In this document: piece by piece, positions 18,536 to 28,307 of the stretch | Layout of the letters: the number at the start of each line of letters is the position of its first letter | Numbering within the stretch: position 1 is the first letter of the stretch | Origin: Shinella daejeonensis | Lineage (GTDB): Bacteria > Pseudomonadota > Alphaproteobacteria > Rhizobiales > Rhizobiaceae | Direction: 5' to 3' | NCBI RefSeq assembly: GCF_024281235.1 | Contig: NZ_JAHWXY010000003.1 | Span: 124,001-188,000 of the forward strand | DNA: 64,000 bases | Translations under genes and position numbers: made by a program | Notes under the pieces: generated by a model | The model's input: the letters and a program-made list of their open reading frames with translations, nothing else | What the model was told of the DNA's origin: nothing | The model's database searches: none

Positions 18536-19234
18536 TCAGGCGACGGTGAGCGTCGCCAGGTCGATCTTGACGCCCGGTCCCATCGTGGACGAAATGGCGA
18601 CACGCTTGACGTAGTTGCCCTTCGCGCCGGTCGGCTTCGCCTTGATGACGGCATCGGCGAAAGCCTTGATGTTCTCTTCAAGCGCCTTGGCGTCGAAGGA
18701 AGCCTTGCCGACGCCCGCATGGACGATACCGGCCTTCTCGACGCGGAACTCGACGGCGCCGCCCTTGGACGCCTTGACGGCGCCGGCGACATCCATGGTC
18801 ACCGTGCCGACCTTCGGGTTCGGCATCATGCCGCGGGGGCCGAGAACCTTGCCGAGACGACCGACCAGCGGCATCATGTCCGGCGTGGCGATGCAACGAT
18901 CGAAATCGATCTTGCCGCCCTGGACGATTTCGAGCAGGTCTTCCGCACCGACGATATCCGCGCCGGCAGCCTTGGCTTCGTCCGCCTTGGCGCCACGGGC
19001 GAAAACGGCGACGCGAACGTCGCGGCCCGTGCCGTTCGGCAGATTGACGACGCCGCGAACCATCTGGTCGGCATGGCGCGGGTCAACCCCGAGGTTCATG
19101 GCGACTTCGACGGTTTCATCGAACTTGGCGGTGGCGCGTTCCTTGACGAGCGCGATAGCCTCGGAAATGTCGTAGAGCCTGACCGGATCCACGCCTTCAC
19201 GGGTCTTCTGAATACGCTTTGCGATTTTGGCCAT
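18536..19234 (-). CDS. rplA: 50S ribosomal protein L1
   Basis: L1 forms the mobile stalk beside the E site and represses its own operon in bacteria. It has 232 residues from the ATG at 19234 ([16 protein letters not shown]); an upstream TTG at 19240 is also in frame but lies inside rplK. Conserved segments include [16 protein letters not shown] and [10 protein letters not shown]. Only 2 bp separate it from rplK, so translation is probably coupled. Confidence 0.98.
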   Translation of the reverse strand: MAKIAKRIQKTREGVDPVRLYDISEAIALVKERATAKFDETVEVAMNLGVDPRHADQMVRGVVNLPNGTGRDVRVAVFARGAKADEAKAAGADIVGAEDLLEIVQGGKIDFDRCIATPDMMPLVGRLGKVLGPRGMMPNPKVGTVTMDVAGAVKASKGGAVEFRVEKAGIVHAGVGKASFDAKALEENIKAFADAVIKAKPTGAKGNYVKRVAISSTMGPGVKIDLATLTVA

Positions 19235-19236
19235 GG

Positions 19237-19668
19237 TCAACCTACCACTTCCAGGCCCATGGCGCGGGCGGAGCCCTCGACCATCGCCATTGCGCCTTCG
19301 ATATCGGCGGCGTTGAGATCCTTCATCTTTGCTTCGGCGATCGTCTTGACCTGGGCCCTGGTGATCGTGCCGATCGCCGCGCCCTTGCCCGGCGTCTTCG
19401 AGCCGGACTGGATCTTCGCTTCCTTCTTCAGCAGATACGTCATCGGCGGCTGCTTCATGATGAAGGTGAAGGACTTGTCCTGGTAATAGGTGATGACGAC
19501 CGGGATCGGCATTCCCTTTTCCATTTCCTGCGTGGCGGCATTGAACGCCTTGCAGAATTCCATGATGTTGATGCCACGCTGACCGAGCGCAGGTCCGATC
19601 GGCGGCGACGGATTTGCCGCGCCGGCGTTTACCTGCAGCTTGAGCTGGCCTGCTACTTTCTTAGCCAT
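19237..19668 (-). CDS. rplK: 50S ribosomal protein L11
   Basis: L11 binds the GTPase-associated region of 23S rRNA and is needed for the stringent response to uncharged tRNA. It has 143 residues from the ATG at 19668 ([20 protein letters not shown]). The proline-rich [20 protein letters not shown] segment, target of thiopeptide antibiotics, is intact. The open frame extends further upstream, but that part has no family features. Confidence 0.98.
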   Translation of the reverse strand: MAKKVAGQLKLQVNAGAANPSPPIGPALGQRGINIMEFCKAFNAATQEMEKGMPIPVVITYYQDKSFTFIMKQPPMTYLLKKEAKIQSGSKTPGKGAAIGTITRAQVKTIAEAKMKDLNAADIEGAMAMVEGSARAMGLEVVG

Positions 19669-19838
19669 TTCTCTCTGCCTTTCACTGTGCGGCCGGTCGC
19701 CCGGCCCTCGATGCCGACCAGAAGGCCGGCGGCTGCGGTTGCGTGGTACGGCCGGCACGCCCGGCTTGAAGGTCGCCCGGCCTTCCACGCGATTGGCGGA
19801 TCACCGCCACCGGCGCCCGGAGACGCCGAATTCCCGGC

Positions 19839-19858
19839 GGCGGCGCCATAGCGCCGCC
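19839..19858. repeat. GC-rich stem-loop between nusG and rplK
   Basis: Perfect 8-bp stem GGCGGCGC with GCGCCGCC and loop CATA, just after the nusG stop on the minus strand. There is no T-tract, so a processing or stabilising role is more likely than termination. The rest of the 200-bp nusG-rplK gap is GC-rich and shows nothing else clear. Confidence 0.4.
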
Positions 19859-19868
19859 CACCAGCGGA

Positions 19869-20399
19869 TCAGGTCTTCTCGACCTGGCTGTATTCCAATT
19901 CCACGGGCGTGGCGCGACCGAAGATCGACACCTCCACCTTGAGCCGCGAACGCTCCTCGTCGACATCCTGAACGATGCCGTTGAATGAGGCGAAGGGACC
20001 GTCGGACACCCGGACCTGCTCTCCGATCTCGAAGGAGACCGAGGGCTTCGGCCGCTCGACGCCGTCCTGGACCTGCGACAGGATACGCTCGGCTTCCGAA
20101 TCCGGGATCGGAACCGGCTTGTTGTCCGAACCGAGGAAACCCGTGACGCGCGGCGTGGTCTTGATCAAGTGATAGACCTCATCCGTCAGGTTCGCCCGCA
20201 CCAGCACGTAGCCGGGGAAGAACTTGCGCTCGGAATCCACCTTGCGGCCGCGACGGATCTCGACGACCTTCTCGGTCGGAACGAGAATCTTCTCGAAGAG
20301 ATGATCGAGACCCTTCTGGCGGGCCTTGTTCTCGATATCCTCGGCGACCTTCTTCTCGAAATTCGAATAGGCGTGGACGATGTACCAACGCGAAGCCAT
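19869..20399 (-). CDS. nusG: Transcription termination/antitermination factor NusG
   Basis: NusG binds RNA polymerase and links it to Rho or to the ribosome through S10. It has 176 residues from the ATG at 20399, chosen because GGAG lies at the right distance. The N-terminal NGN domain starts ASRWYIVHAYSNFEKKVAE and contains KFFPGYVLV. The C-terminal KOW domain contains VRVSDGPFASFNGIVQDVD. It lies 16 bp after secE. Confidence 0.98.
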   Translation of the reverse strand: MASRWYIVHAYSNFEKKVAEDIENKARQKGLDHLFEKILVPTEKVVEIRRGRKVDSERKFFPGYVLVRANLTDEVYHLIKTTPRVTGFLGSDNKPVPIPDSEAERILSQVQDGVERPKPSVSFEIGEQVRVSDGPFASFNGIVQDVDEERSRLKVEVSIFGRATPVELEYSQVEKT

Positions 20400-20415
20400 G
20401 TTCATCTCCAACCAA

Positions 20416-20616
20416 TCACGCGCCGACGTTCAGGACGAGCCCGATCACCCAGCCGATCAACTGGTCCGACGCAAAGAAAAACAGCGCGGCGAGAAAAGCC
20501 ATGACCAGAACCATGATGGTGGAGATCATCGTCTCACGCCGCGACGGCCAGGTCACTTTCGACGTTTCAGAGCGAACCTGCTGGAGAAACGCTATCGGAT
20601 TCGTTTTAGATGCCAT
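20416..20616 (-). CDS. secE: Preprotein translocase subunit SecE
   Basis: Essential small subunit of the SecYEG channel. It has 66 residues with one membrane segment (about residues 30-58) after an amphipathic N-terminal helix containing the conserved VRSETSKVTWPSRRET. This single-span form is usual outside the enterobacteria. It is co-transcribed with nusG. Confidence 0.96.
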   Translation of the reverse strand: MASKTNPIAFLQQVRSETSKVTWPSRRETMISTIMVLVMAFLAALFFFASDQLIGWVIGLVLNVGA

Positions 20617-20686
20617 TGAATGCCCACGCCATTACGGCGCGTAAAGCTGAAATCTCAGCCCCACGCACCGCGTGTCTGTTGTGCCC

Positions 20687-20715
20687 TACATAAAGCCCGA
20701 TTCGTATTTCCACAA
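20687..20715 (-). promoter_or_regulatory. Putative promoter of secE-nusG
   Basis: On the minus strand TTGTGG, a 17-bp spacer and TATGTA. The promoter lies inside an inverted repeat whose arms are AAAGCCCG (20692-20699) and CGGGCTTT (20724-20731). That repeat could act as a weak terminator for tRNA-Trp transcripts while placing the promoter in its loop. Confidence 0.5.
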
Positions 20716-20805
20716 GGGGCAACCGGGCTTTTCATGAATTTAGGCGGATGCTTCCGCCATGCCACGTCGACCGCCGCTGCACGCTTCCCGCGCTGACCGG
20801 CCGGA

Positions 20806-20881
<76 letters not shown>

Positions 20882-20930
20882 ATGACCAGACCGGAGAAGA
20901 CGAACCGCCGCCGCCAGCCAAGGCATGGCG

Positions 20931-20959
20931 TCTTTACGGCGCGCCGCGGCGCTTGGCAA
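20931..20959 (-). promoter_or_regulatory. Putative promoter of tRNA-Trp
   Basis: On the minus strand TTGCCA, a 17-bp GC-rich spacer and TAAAGA, about 50 bp before the tRNA. A separate promoter is expected because the tuf terminator at 21076-21105 lies upstream. Confidence 0.45.
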
Positions 20960-21075
20960 GTGCGAAACGCGCATTTTCCGTAATAAGTCAGTCCTTTCGG
21001 CAAAGGCCCGGACCAACACCCGGAAGCGCTCCCCTGCCCCGTCTTTTCGCGGCCCCCGGAAACCGGAAGGAATAT

Positions 21076-21105
21076 AAAAAAGCCCCCGCGGTTTCCCGCA
21101 GGGGC
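21076..21105 (-). terminator. Intrinsic terminator of tuf copy 2
   Basis: On the minus strand GCCCCTGCGG and CCGCGGGGGC form a 10-bp stem (one T-G pair) with a GAAA loop, followed by six T. This is the strongest intrinsic terminator in the first 23 kb. It closes the tRNA-Tyr to tuf transcription unit. Confidence 0.85.
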
Positions 21106-21142
21106 CTTGTTCGTAACAGCGGCCTTAGCCGGCCTGCTGCTT

Positions 21143-21174
21143 ACTCGACGATCGAAGCGACGATGCCGGCGCCG
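21143..21174. repeat. Detached copy of the tuf 3' end (direct repeat A)
   Basis: 32 bp identical to 21255-21286, the true end of tuf copy 2. Together with the TT before it, it reproduces the original TAA stop and last ten codons as found in tuf copy 1. The flank to its left (from about 21116) also matches the 3' flank of tuf copy 1 with a single difference. It is thus the ancestral 3' end, now separated from the gene. Confidence 0.85.
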
Positions 21175-21252
21175 CGTGCAAATCGCGCTCACGCGCCATT
21201 TGCACATTCCTGTTTCCGTCGGCAGACGTGCGGCATCACCGCACTTCGATCG

Positions 21253-21254
<2 letters not shown>
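21175..21254. repeat. 80-bp insert between two copies of the tuf 3' end
   Basis: The insert holds two hairpins: GTGCAAAT with ATTTGCAC (21176-21205, with an inner CGCG/CGCG pairing) and GTGCGG with CCGCAC (21228-21244). Its right edge, CTTCGATCGTC, forms a 26-bp palindrome with GACGATCGAAG inside the tuf coding sequence (21244-21269). It supplies the new TGA stop codon of tuf copy 2. It may be a small palindromic element or a template-switch product. Confidence 0.7.
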
Positions 21255-22428
<1,174 letters not shown>

Positions 22429-22484
22429 GTCTTTTAATTCCTGTGAACGAACAATAGGCTAACCGGCCTTTCCGGTTTGGCAGC

Positions 22485-22513
22485 CGTTTAAGGCTTTCGA
22501 AAAGAATGCGCAA
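22485..22513 (-). promoter_or_regulatory. Putative promoter of tuf copy 2
   Basis: On the minus strand CTTGCGC, a 17-bp spacer and TAAACG, about 60 bp before the gene. The -10 box is weak. Transcription from the tRNA-Tyr promoter may also contribute. Confidence 0.35.
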
Positions 22514-22651
22514 GCCTTAATGCGCGGGAAAATCCGCCGCAAACGCGTGGCGTCGGGCCGGATTTTCCAAAACACCACGCTTCCGAATCGCTTTCCCGGG
22601 GCGACACCCCGGCGAAACACGGCCGCCCGGCAGGACCGGCGCCCCTGCCCT

Positions 22652-22936
22652 CTAGCGGTAGAAACCGGGGATGATATCAATCCGGCGCCGGGAAATGATC
22701 TCCAGCGACCGATCCGGACGAATCCGGTAGCGCTCGACATACTCCCGCCCGACAGGAGCGGTGAAACGATGCTCGAACGTGCTGCCGACGGGGGATTTCG
22801 TCAGCTTCGTGCGGGGCTGGCCATTATAGGTGATGCTTCCCGGGATCGGCTCCAGAACCGGCGAGGACGTCGACGCCACACAGCCGGCGAGCATGAGGGC
22901 ACCCGCGAGAAGCAAGAGGTTTCCGATCTGTCGCAT
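22652..22936 (-). CDS. Small predicted lipoprotein of unknown function
   Basis: 94 residues with a clear lipoprotein signal peptide: charged N-terminus MRQ, hydrophobic stretch, and lipobox LAGC with Cys19. Ser/Thr-rich residues follow, then a beta-rich part (YVERYRIRPDRSLEIISRRR). AGGAGA stands 6 nt before the ATG. I do not recognise the family. It lies between tRNA-Gly and tuf on the same strand. Confidence 0.8.
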   Translation of the reverse strand: MRQIGNLLLLAGALMLAGCVASTSSPVLEPIPGSITYNGQPRTKLTKSPVGSTFEHRFTAPVGREYVERYRIRPDRSLEIISRRRIDIIPGFYR

Positions 22937-23095
22937 CCGTTTCTCCTGTCAGATCGCCAGCAACTCCGCGCGTGGACAAATGGTTCCGCAAGCATGGACC
23001 GATCAGGACGATAGACGCAAAAGCCTATCATCGCCCCTGCGGAAAAACCATCGCCCGACGACGGGATGGATAGCAGCGACAAGAAGGGAGTTTGT

Positions 23096-23169
23096 TGGAG
23101 CGGGTAGCGGGAATCGAACCCGCGTATTCAGCTTGGAAGGCTGCTGCTCTACCATTGAGCTATACCCGC
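23096..23169 (-). tRNA. tRNA-Gly (anticodon TCC)
   Basis: 74 nt with encoded CCA. Acceptor GCGGGTA pairs with TACCCGC, anticodon loop CTTCCAA, T-loop GTTCGATTC. It follows tRNA-Tyr by 24 bp on the same strand and is probably processed from the same transcript. Confidence 0.97.
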
Positions 23170-23193
23170 GGGTCTTTGATCCTGCTGACGAAA

Positions 23194-23278
23194 TGGTGGA
23201 GGGAGTTGGATTTGAACCAACGTAGGCGAAGCCAACGGATTTACAGTCCGTCCCCTTTAACCACTCGGGCATCCCTCC
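23194..23278 (-). tRNA. tRNA-Tyr (anticodon GTA)
   Basis: 85 nt including CCA, with the long variable arm of a class II tRNA. Acceptor GGAGGGA pairs with TCCCTCC, anticodon loop CTGTAAA, T-loop GTTCAAATC. First gene of the unit that includes tRNA-Gly and tuf copy 2. Confidence 0.97.
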
Positions 23279-23358
23279 ATATTTCGTCGGGACCAAGCGA
23301 CCAGGCATCGATCGGAAGAGCCGCTGCCGTGAGCCCCGGTGTCTTCGATCTGGCGCGG

Positions 23359-23387
23359 TATATGACCGGACGAAATCATCCTGTCAA
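23359..23387 (-). promoter_or_regulatory. Putative promoter of the tRNA-Tyr/tRNA-Gly/tuf unit
   Basis: On the minus strand a perfect TTGACA, then 17 bp, then CATATA. It lies about 80 bp before tRNA-Tyr in the space shared with the divergent rlmB gene. It is the best -35 match in the window. Confidence 0.65.
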
Positions 23388-23485
23388 CACGAGGCTACGG
23401 AAAAATATGGGAAAAACACAAAGCGGCGACAGCGCCGGCGCATGTCGGCATTTGCGCCGCCCGCAAGGACCGTTATAAGGTCTGC

Positions 23486-24370
23486 ATGAGCAAGGACGAG
23501 ACCGGCGGCCGCTCCGCCAAGGACACCCATTACGCCAAGCTGCGCCGTACGTACCGCGACCAGCGGCGCGAACGCGGCGAGATTCCCACGCCCCGGGACG
23601 ACCGCCGCCGCAAGCAGGCAGAAAACTGGAAGGCGCCGGCCGTCGCTGCCGATGAGGTGCGCCTCTACGGGCTGCATACGGTCCGGGCGGCGCTCGACAA
23701 TCCCGAGCGCGAGATCCTCCGCCTTTCGGTGACGCTGAATGCCGCCCAGCGGCTCGGCCTGCCCGATCCCGCAACGCTGCCCTATCCGGTCGAAAGCGTC
23801 TTGCCGTCGGATCTCGACCGGGCGCTCGGTCCCGAGGCGATCCATCAGGGAGTGATGCTGGAAACGCGCCCCCTGCCCGTTCGCCGGCTGGAGGCGCTGA
23901 AGGACAGCCCCCTGCTCCTCGTCCTCGACCAGGTGACCGACCCGCACAACGTCGGCGCCATCATGCGCTCGGCTGTCGCCTTCAACGCCGGCGGGGTCAT
24001 CACGACGCAACGCCACTCACCGGCCGAATCGGGCGTGCTCGCCAAGACGGCCTCCGGCGCGCTGGAACTCATTCCCTATATCCAGATCACCAATCTGGCC
24101 GAAGCGCTGGAGGAACTCCACCGGCTCGGCTTCCTGACCGTCGGGCTCGATTCGGAAGGGCCGGCGCCGCTCGAAGGCACGCTTTCGGGCAAGCGAATCG
24201 CCCTCGTCATGGGCTCGGAGGGCAAGGGCCTGCGCCAGAAGACGCGCGCGACCTGCAAGGCGCTCGCCCGGCTCGACATGCCGGGCGCCATCAAGTCCCT
24301 CAACGTCTCGAATGCGGCGGCGATCGCCCTTTACGCCTCGCGCCGTTTCCTGGCGGAAGCCACCGGCTGA
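23486..24370 (+). CDS. rlmB: 23S rRNA (guanosine-2'-O)-methyltransferase RlmB (SpoU family)
   Basis: SPOUT-class enzyme expected to methylate the ribose of a 23S rRNA guanosine (G2251 in E. coli) with S-adenosylmethionine. It has 294 residues. A basic 50-residue N-terminal extension precedes the substrate-binding domain (YGLHTVRAALDNP). The three SpoU motifs follow: LDQVTDPHNVGAIMRSA, ALVMGSEGKGL and KSLNVSNAAAIALY. The extension is common in alphaproteobacterial homologues, so a related TrmH-type target cannot be excluded. Confidence 0.92.
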   Translation: MSKDETGGRSAKDTHYAKLRRTYRDQRRERGEIPTPRDDRRRKQAENWKAPAVAADEVRLYGLHTVRAALDNPEREILRLSVTLNAAQRLGLPDPATLPYPVESVLPSDLDRALGPEAIHQGVMLETRPLPVRRLEALKDSPLLLVLDQVTDPHNVGAIMRSAVAFNAGGVITTQRHSPAESGVLAKTASGALELIPYIQITNLAEALEELHRLGFLTVGLDSEGPAPLEGTLSGKRIALVMGSEGKGLRQKTRATCKALARLDMPGAIKSLNVSNAAAIALYASRRFLAEATG

Positions 24371-24445
24371 GACGACCCGCGCGCAAGGCGGATCGGCCCA
24401 CGGGACGGAGCGGCCTGTCCGGCCACATCGCCGCCCGACCGGCGA

Positions 24446-25069
24446 TCAGCCGGTCTGCTTCATGGGTTCGGCGCCCGAGATGACGCGCTCGGCCTCGGAA
24501 ATCGCCGCCAGTTTCGAATCGGCGCTCAGGTTCAACCCCTCAGCGCGCACGATCTGCACGTCATCGATCCCGATGAAGCCGAAAACCGTGCGAAGGTAGC
24601 TCTCCTGATGGTCCATCGCGGAGGCCGGGCCGACGCTGTAAAGGCCGCCACGGGTGGAAAGGATGATCACCCGCTTGCCCTTCGCCAGCCCCTCCGGCCC
24701 GTCCGCCGTATAGCGGAAGGTCTTTCCGGCGACGGCGATGCGGTCGATCCACGCCTTGAGCTGGCTCGGCAGGGAGAAATTATACATGGGGGCGCCGATG
24801 ACGATCGTATCCGCCGCCAGGAACTCCTCAAGCACGGCATGGCTTTCGGCGACATCGGCCGCCGTGTCCGCGTCCACCTCCGCCGCCGGCGCGTTGGCCG
24901 CAGCGAGGTGCGTACCCGACAAATGGGCAAGCGGACGGGCGACGAGATCCCGATAGAGGACGGTCATTTCGGAATTCTCCGCGCGCAACTGCGCCACCGC
25001 CGCTGCAGTAAGGCGGCGGGACACGGAGTTTTCTCCGAGAATTCCGGAATCGATATGGAGGGTCTTCAT
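24446..25069 (-). CDS. azoR: FMN-dependent NADH-azoreductase / quinone reductase
   Basis: Flavodoxin-like oxidoreductase that reduces quinones and azo compounds with NAD(P)H, usually a dimer. It has 207 residues from the ATG at 25069 ([20 protein letters not shown]), with AGGTG upstream. FMN-binding motifs [18 protein letters not shown] and STRGGLYS are intact. It is divergent from a LysR-type gene 294 bp away, which probably controls it. Reduction of electrophilic quinones is the likely physiological job. Confidence 0.92.
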   Translation of the reverse strand: MKTLHIDSGILGENSVSRRLTAAAVAQLRAENSEMTVLYRDLVARPLAHLSGTHLAAANAPAAEVDADTAADVAESHAVLEEFLAADTIVIGAPMYNFSLPSQLKAWIDRIAVAGKTFRYTADGPEGLAKGKRVIILSTRGGLYSVGPASAMDHQESYLRTVFGFIGIDDVQIVRAEGLNLSADSKLAAISEAERVISGAEPMKQTG

Positions 25070-25123
25070 GAAATGCACCTGTTTTGGGTTGTGGTGCACC
25101 GCATATGTTACAAAAACAATCGC

Positions 25124-25129
25124 ATTATA
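25124..25129 (-). promoter_or_regulatory. Putative -10 box of azoR
   Basis: A perfect TATAAT on the minus strand, 55 bp before the azoR ATG. No good -35 box stands at the expected distance, as expected for a promoter that needs an activator such as the divergent LysR-type protein. Confidence 0.4.
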
Positions 25130-25146
25130 AGACGGCAAATATCCAA

Positions 25147-25175
25147 TTGACCGTTTCCTACAGGAAACAATAAGA
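25147..25175 (+). promoter_or_regulatory. lysR promoter with palindromic operator in its spacer
   Basis: TTGACC at 25147-25152, then a 17-bp spacer, then ATAAGA at 25170-25175. The spacer is almost entirely the perfect palindrome GTTTCCTACAGGAAAC (25153-25168, arms of 7 bp around AC). A protein bound there would block this promoter and would sit just upstream of azoR. Promoter and palindrome are seen; the binding protein is inferred to be the adjacent LysR-type regulator. Confidence 0.6.
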
Positions 25176-25363
25176 GTAGCTGACAAAACCTCCGGGCGGA
25201 GAATAGCCGAAGGATTTTCGTTCGCCTGCAAGGACCCGACCGCCGTCGATGCCGGAGGCATCGGCTGAGGATTGACGACACGGCGGGCGACGAGAAGAAC
25301 CGGCCAGCCGATCCCATGAGGTTTTGTCAGGCGCTCTGAGACGGGCCGAACAGGAGACCGGAC

Positions 25364-26311
25364 ATGCAGGACCTCAACGATCTTGCGCTTTATGCAGCCG
25401 TGGTGCGCCATCATGGCTTCACGGCGGCGGCCAAGGCGCTCGGCATACCGAAGTCGAGGATCAGCAAGCGGATCGCGACGCTGGAACAGCGCCTTGGCGT
25501 GCGGCTCATCGAGCGCTCCACGCGCAAGCTGAACATCACGGATGTCGGCCAGGCCTTCTACGAACGCTGCGAGGCGGTGCTGGCGGGCGTCGAGGCGGCC
25601 GAAGCGGTGGTGGCGGTGGCGAAGGCCGAGCCGACCGGTACGGTCCGCATCGCCGTGCCGCCGGGTTTCGCGCCGGCGGTGGCGGATATCCTGCCGGCCT
25701 TCATGAAGAGCCATCCGCAAGTCAGGCTGTCCGTCATCGTCACCGGCCGGCCGGTGGATCTCATCGAGGAGAGGATCGACATCGCGCTGCGGGTGCGCGA
25801 GGGCTACGAGATGGACCAGTCGCTGGTGGTGCGCCGCTTTGGCGGGACGCGCCGCTATCTGGCCGCAAGCCCGCAGTTCCTCGATCGACATGGCCCTGTC
25901 ACCTTCGATGCGATCTCCCGCCTGCCCACGCTCTCCATGCAGGAAAACAGGTCGAAGCCGACCTGGACGCTCGTCAACGCGGATGGCGAGGCCCGCGACA
26001 TTCCGCACGATCCCGTGCTCACCTGTTCGGATTTCACCATTCTGGAGCGCGCCGCCGTCGCCGGTATCGGCCTTGCGCTGTTGCCGGACATCATCGTCGA
26101 ACGGGGCTTTCGCGCCGGGCTGCTTTCGCCGGTCCTGCCGGAATGGTCCTCGACCGAGGCGACGGTCCATGCGGTTTTCACGTCCCGGCACGGCATGCTG
26201 CCGGCGGTGCGGGCGCTGATCGACTACCTCGCCAAATATCTGCCCCGCTCCATGCAACGCTGCCAGGAAATGGCCGTCGCCTCGCTGCTGTCGGCCGACT
26301 GGTCCATCTGA
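25364..26311 (+). CDS. LysR-family transcriptional regulator
   Basis: 315 residues. The N-terminal winged helix-turn-helix reads [20 protein letters not shown]; it is followed by the linker helix and an effector-binding domain of periplasmic-binding type starting near residue 90 ([14 protein letters not shown]). The divergent arrangement with azoR makes azoR the likely target. The inducer cannot be read from the sequence; quinones or azo dyes are plausible. Its leader of about 180 nt contains no other gene. Confidence 0.9.
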   Translation: MQDLNDLALYAAVVRHHGFTAAAKALGIPKSRISKRIATLEQRLGVRLIERSTRKLNITDVGQAFYERCEAVLAGVEAAEAVVAVAKAEPTGTVRIAVPPGFAPAVADILPAFMKSHPQVRLSVIVTGRPVDLIEERIDIALRVREGYEMDQSLVVRRFGGTRRYLAASPQFLDRHGPVTFDAISRLPTLSMQENRSKPTWTLVNADGEARDIPHDPVLTCSDFTILERAAVAGIGLALLPDIIVERGFRAGLLSPVLPEWSSTEATVHAVFTSRHGMLPAVRALIDYLAKYLPRSMQRCQEMAVASLLSADWSI

Positions 26312-26365
26312 CCCGGCCTTTTTCCCTTTACAGCCGCCCGATTTATGATAACTCCCTGTCGGAGC

Positions 26366-26441
<76 letters not shown>

Positions 26442-26522
26442 AAAATTCCCTGGTTTCAGAGACTTATCGCAACCGGCAGCCTCGCTTTGGCTGTCAGGGA
26501 AACCGTCGCACCGGTTGCGTTC

Positions 26523-26774
26523 TCAGGGCGGATGAAGCCAGATCATGCGATCCCAGATCGAGATCGGTCCGACGATGGACAGAACGATCTCCCGCGCCCT
26601 CTGCGCGGCTTCCGGCGTGGCGAAACCGGACAGGACAACCGCTTGCGGCTCCAGTGAAACTTCGATCCGCGAGCCGGAACAGATCGGATCATAGGCGATG
26701 GCCGCGACGAGGGACGCCCTGAGCCCGTCGCCGCGAGCGCCAAACGGCCCGCCCGGATAACCGGCTCCGCTCAT
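26523..26774 (-). CDS. Small BON-domain-like protein
   Basis: 83 residues with no signal peptide. Residues 25-70 resemble a BON fold: an alpha helix, then a strand RIEVSLEPQAVVLSGFA followed by a helix TPEAAQRAREIVLSIVG. BON domains usually bind phospholipid or act as periplasmic linkers. The family call is weak because the domain is short. It is divergent from nadK. Confidence 0.55.
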   Translation of the reverse strand: MSGAGYPGGPFGARGDGLRASLVAAIAYDPICSGSRIEVSLEPQAVVLSGFATPEAAQRAREIVLSIVGPISIWDRMIWLHPP

Positions 26775-26906
26775 CGTGCCCTCCCGAATTTTATTGTTTC
26801 AGGGAGAATGCCGATGGGCGGAACTAAGTTCCTGTTGCAAATGGCGAATATCTCCGCATGATCCGCCGGGACAGGCGACGCTTGCAAGAGGATGCGGACC
26901 GGCGGG

Positions 26907-27680
26907 ATGACGCGAGACTTCAAATCCATTTCCTTCGTCGCCTCCCAGACGTACGAAGCGCAGGAAGCCCGGCAGGAACTGATCGGCATCTACGGCAATG
27001 CCGATCCCGAGCAGGCCGATATCATCGTGGCGCTCGGCGGCGACGGCTTCATGCTGCAGACGCTGCATACCACCATGAATTCCGGCAAGCCCGTCTACGG
27101 CATGAATCGCGGCTCCGTCGGCTTCCTGATGAACCGTTATGACAGCACGAACCTCCTGGAGCGCATCGCCGGGTCCATCGAAAATGCGTTCCGTCCGCTG
27201 GAAATGATCACGGAGGACGTCAGCGGCCAGAGGCGGCGCGCGCTGGCGATCAACGAGATCTATGTGTTCCGGCAGTCCTATCAGGCCGCCAAGCTGCGCG
27301 TGAGCGTCGACGGGCGGGTGCGTCTGGAGGAACTCATCTGCGACGGCCTGCTGCTGGCCACTCCCGCGGGCTCGACCGCCTATAATCTCTCCGCGCACGG
27401 CCCGATCCTGCCGCTGGAAGCACCGCTGCTCGCCATGACGCCGGTCAGCCCGTTCCGTCCGCGCCGCTGGCGCGGCGCGCTGCTGCCCAACAAGGTGACC
27501 GTAGACATCGAAGTGCTGGAGGCGGAGAAACGGCCGGTCAACGCCGTTGCCGACAATACGGAAGTGAAATCCGTGACCAGCGTCCATATCGCCGAATCGC
27601 GCGATACCGAAGCCCGGATCCTGTCGGATCCGGATCATTCCTGGTCGGATCGTATTCTTGCCGAACAATTCGATCATTGA
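26907..27680 (+). CDS. nadK: NAD kinase
   Basis: Phosphorylates NAD to NADP with ATP or polyphosphate. With the ATG at 26907 it has 257 residues; an in-frame ATG at 26892 adds five. Motifs: GGDG at residues 44-47 (catalytic Asp46), NRGSVGFLMN, NEIYV, and TPAGSTAYNLSAHGPI for nucleotide binding. The following gene for a secreted protein begins 55 bp downstream. Confidence 0.95.
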   Translation: MTRDFKSISFVASQTYEAQEARQELIGIYGNADPEQADIIVALGGDGFMLQTLHTTMNSGKPVYGMNRGSVGFLMNRYDSTNLLERIAGSIENAFRPLEMITEDVSGQRRRALAINEIYVFRQSYQAAKLRVSVDGRVRLEELICDGLLLATPAGSTAYNLSAHGPILPLEAPLLAMTPVSPFRPRRWRGALLPNKVTVDIEVLEAEKRPVNAVADNTEVKSVTSVHIAESRDTEARILSDPDHSWSDRILAEQFDH

Positions 27681-27735
27681 AGCCATGGCGGCAGCCCGCC
27701 GCTCCTGCCGACCCGACGAGAAAGTCCGTTCCGCC

Positions 27736-28218
27736 ATGATCCGTCTCCTGCTGCTTGCCGCGCTTGCCGCCCTGCCCGTCCTCTCCGCCCCGGCGACGGC
27801 GCAGGAGAATTCCCCCGTGCCGGCATCCGTCATCTTCGTCGTCAGCACCGGCTTCTGGGAGGAGCCGGACGAGACGGATGGCGAGAGCGAAGCCGATCAG
27901 CCATCGGCGATGCGGCGCGGCTATTACAAGCTCATCGCCGAACGCCAGCCGGACGGCACGGCTGAAGTGCATCTCCAGCAGATCGAGGCGACGCCCGAAG
28001 GGCCGTCCATCACCTCCTCCACCGTGCTGGAGGAGTTTTCGGCCATGAAGCCCTATGTCACGGATATCCGTCCGGAGAATTCCACCGGCATCACCCGGCA
28101 GGCCGGGCTCTTCGCCACCGTCTATCTCAAGACGGATCCGCAAACGGTCGAGCCGGAAAGCTGGACCGTGCTGATCGACGATCTCGGCGAGATCCGGGTC
28201 GAGCGGGCGACCAACTGA
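27736..28218 (+). CDS. Secreted protein of unknown function
   Basis: 160 residues from the ATG at 27736, chosen because it starts a clear signal peptide (MIRLLLLAALAALPVLSAPA) with likely cleavage after ATA. The mature part is small, acidic and rich in Glu and Thr, with strands such as SVIFVVSTGFWEE and ESWTVLIDDLGEIRVE. I do not recognise a family. It probably shares a transcript with nadK and converges with prfB. Confidence 0.75.
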   Translation: MIRLLLLAALAALPVLSAPATAQENSPVPASVIFVVSTGFWEEPDETDGESEADQPSAMRRGYYKLIAERQPDGTAEVHLQQIEATPEGPSITSSTVLEEFSAMKPYVTDIRPENSTGITRQAGLFATVYLKTDPQTVEPESWTVLIDDLGEIRVERATN

Positions 28219-28265
28219 ACGGACGGGATTTCCGTCCGGGGAGACCGGCGCTCCCGAAATGCAAA

Positions 28266-28283
28266 CGGGCGCCGAAGCGCCCG
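28266..28283. terminator. Stem-loop between convergent genes (prfB terminator candidate)
   Basis: CGGGCGC and GCGCCCG form a perfect 7-bp stem with a CGAA loop (TTCG on the minus strand). On the minus strand it is followed by TTTGCATTT, so termination of prfB is plausible. Confidence 0.5.
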
Positions 28284-28307
28284 CCTGTCGTTCGGTCTGG
28301 AGCGAGA

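Noticed and set aside
21113-21252. A third, truncated tuf gene
   Set aside because: Only the last ten codons and the stop are present. The fragment is the displaced 3' end of copy 2.
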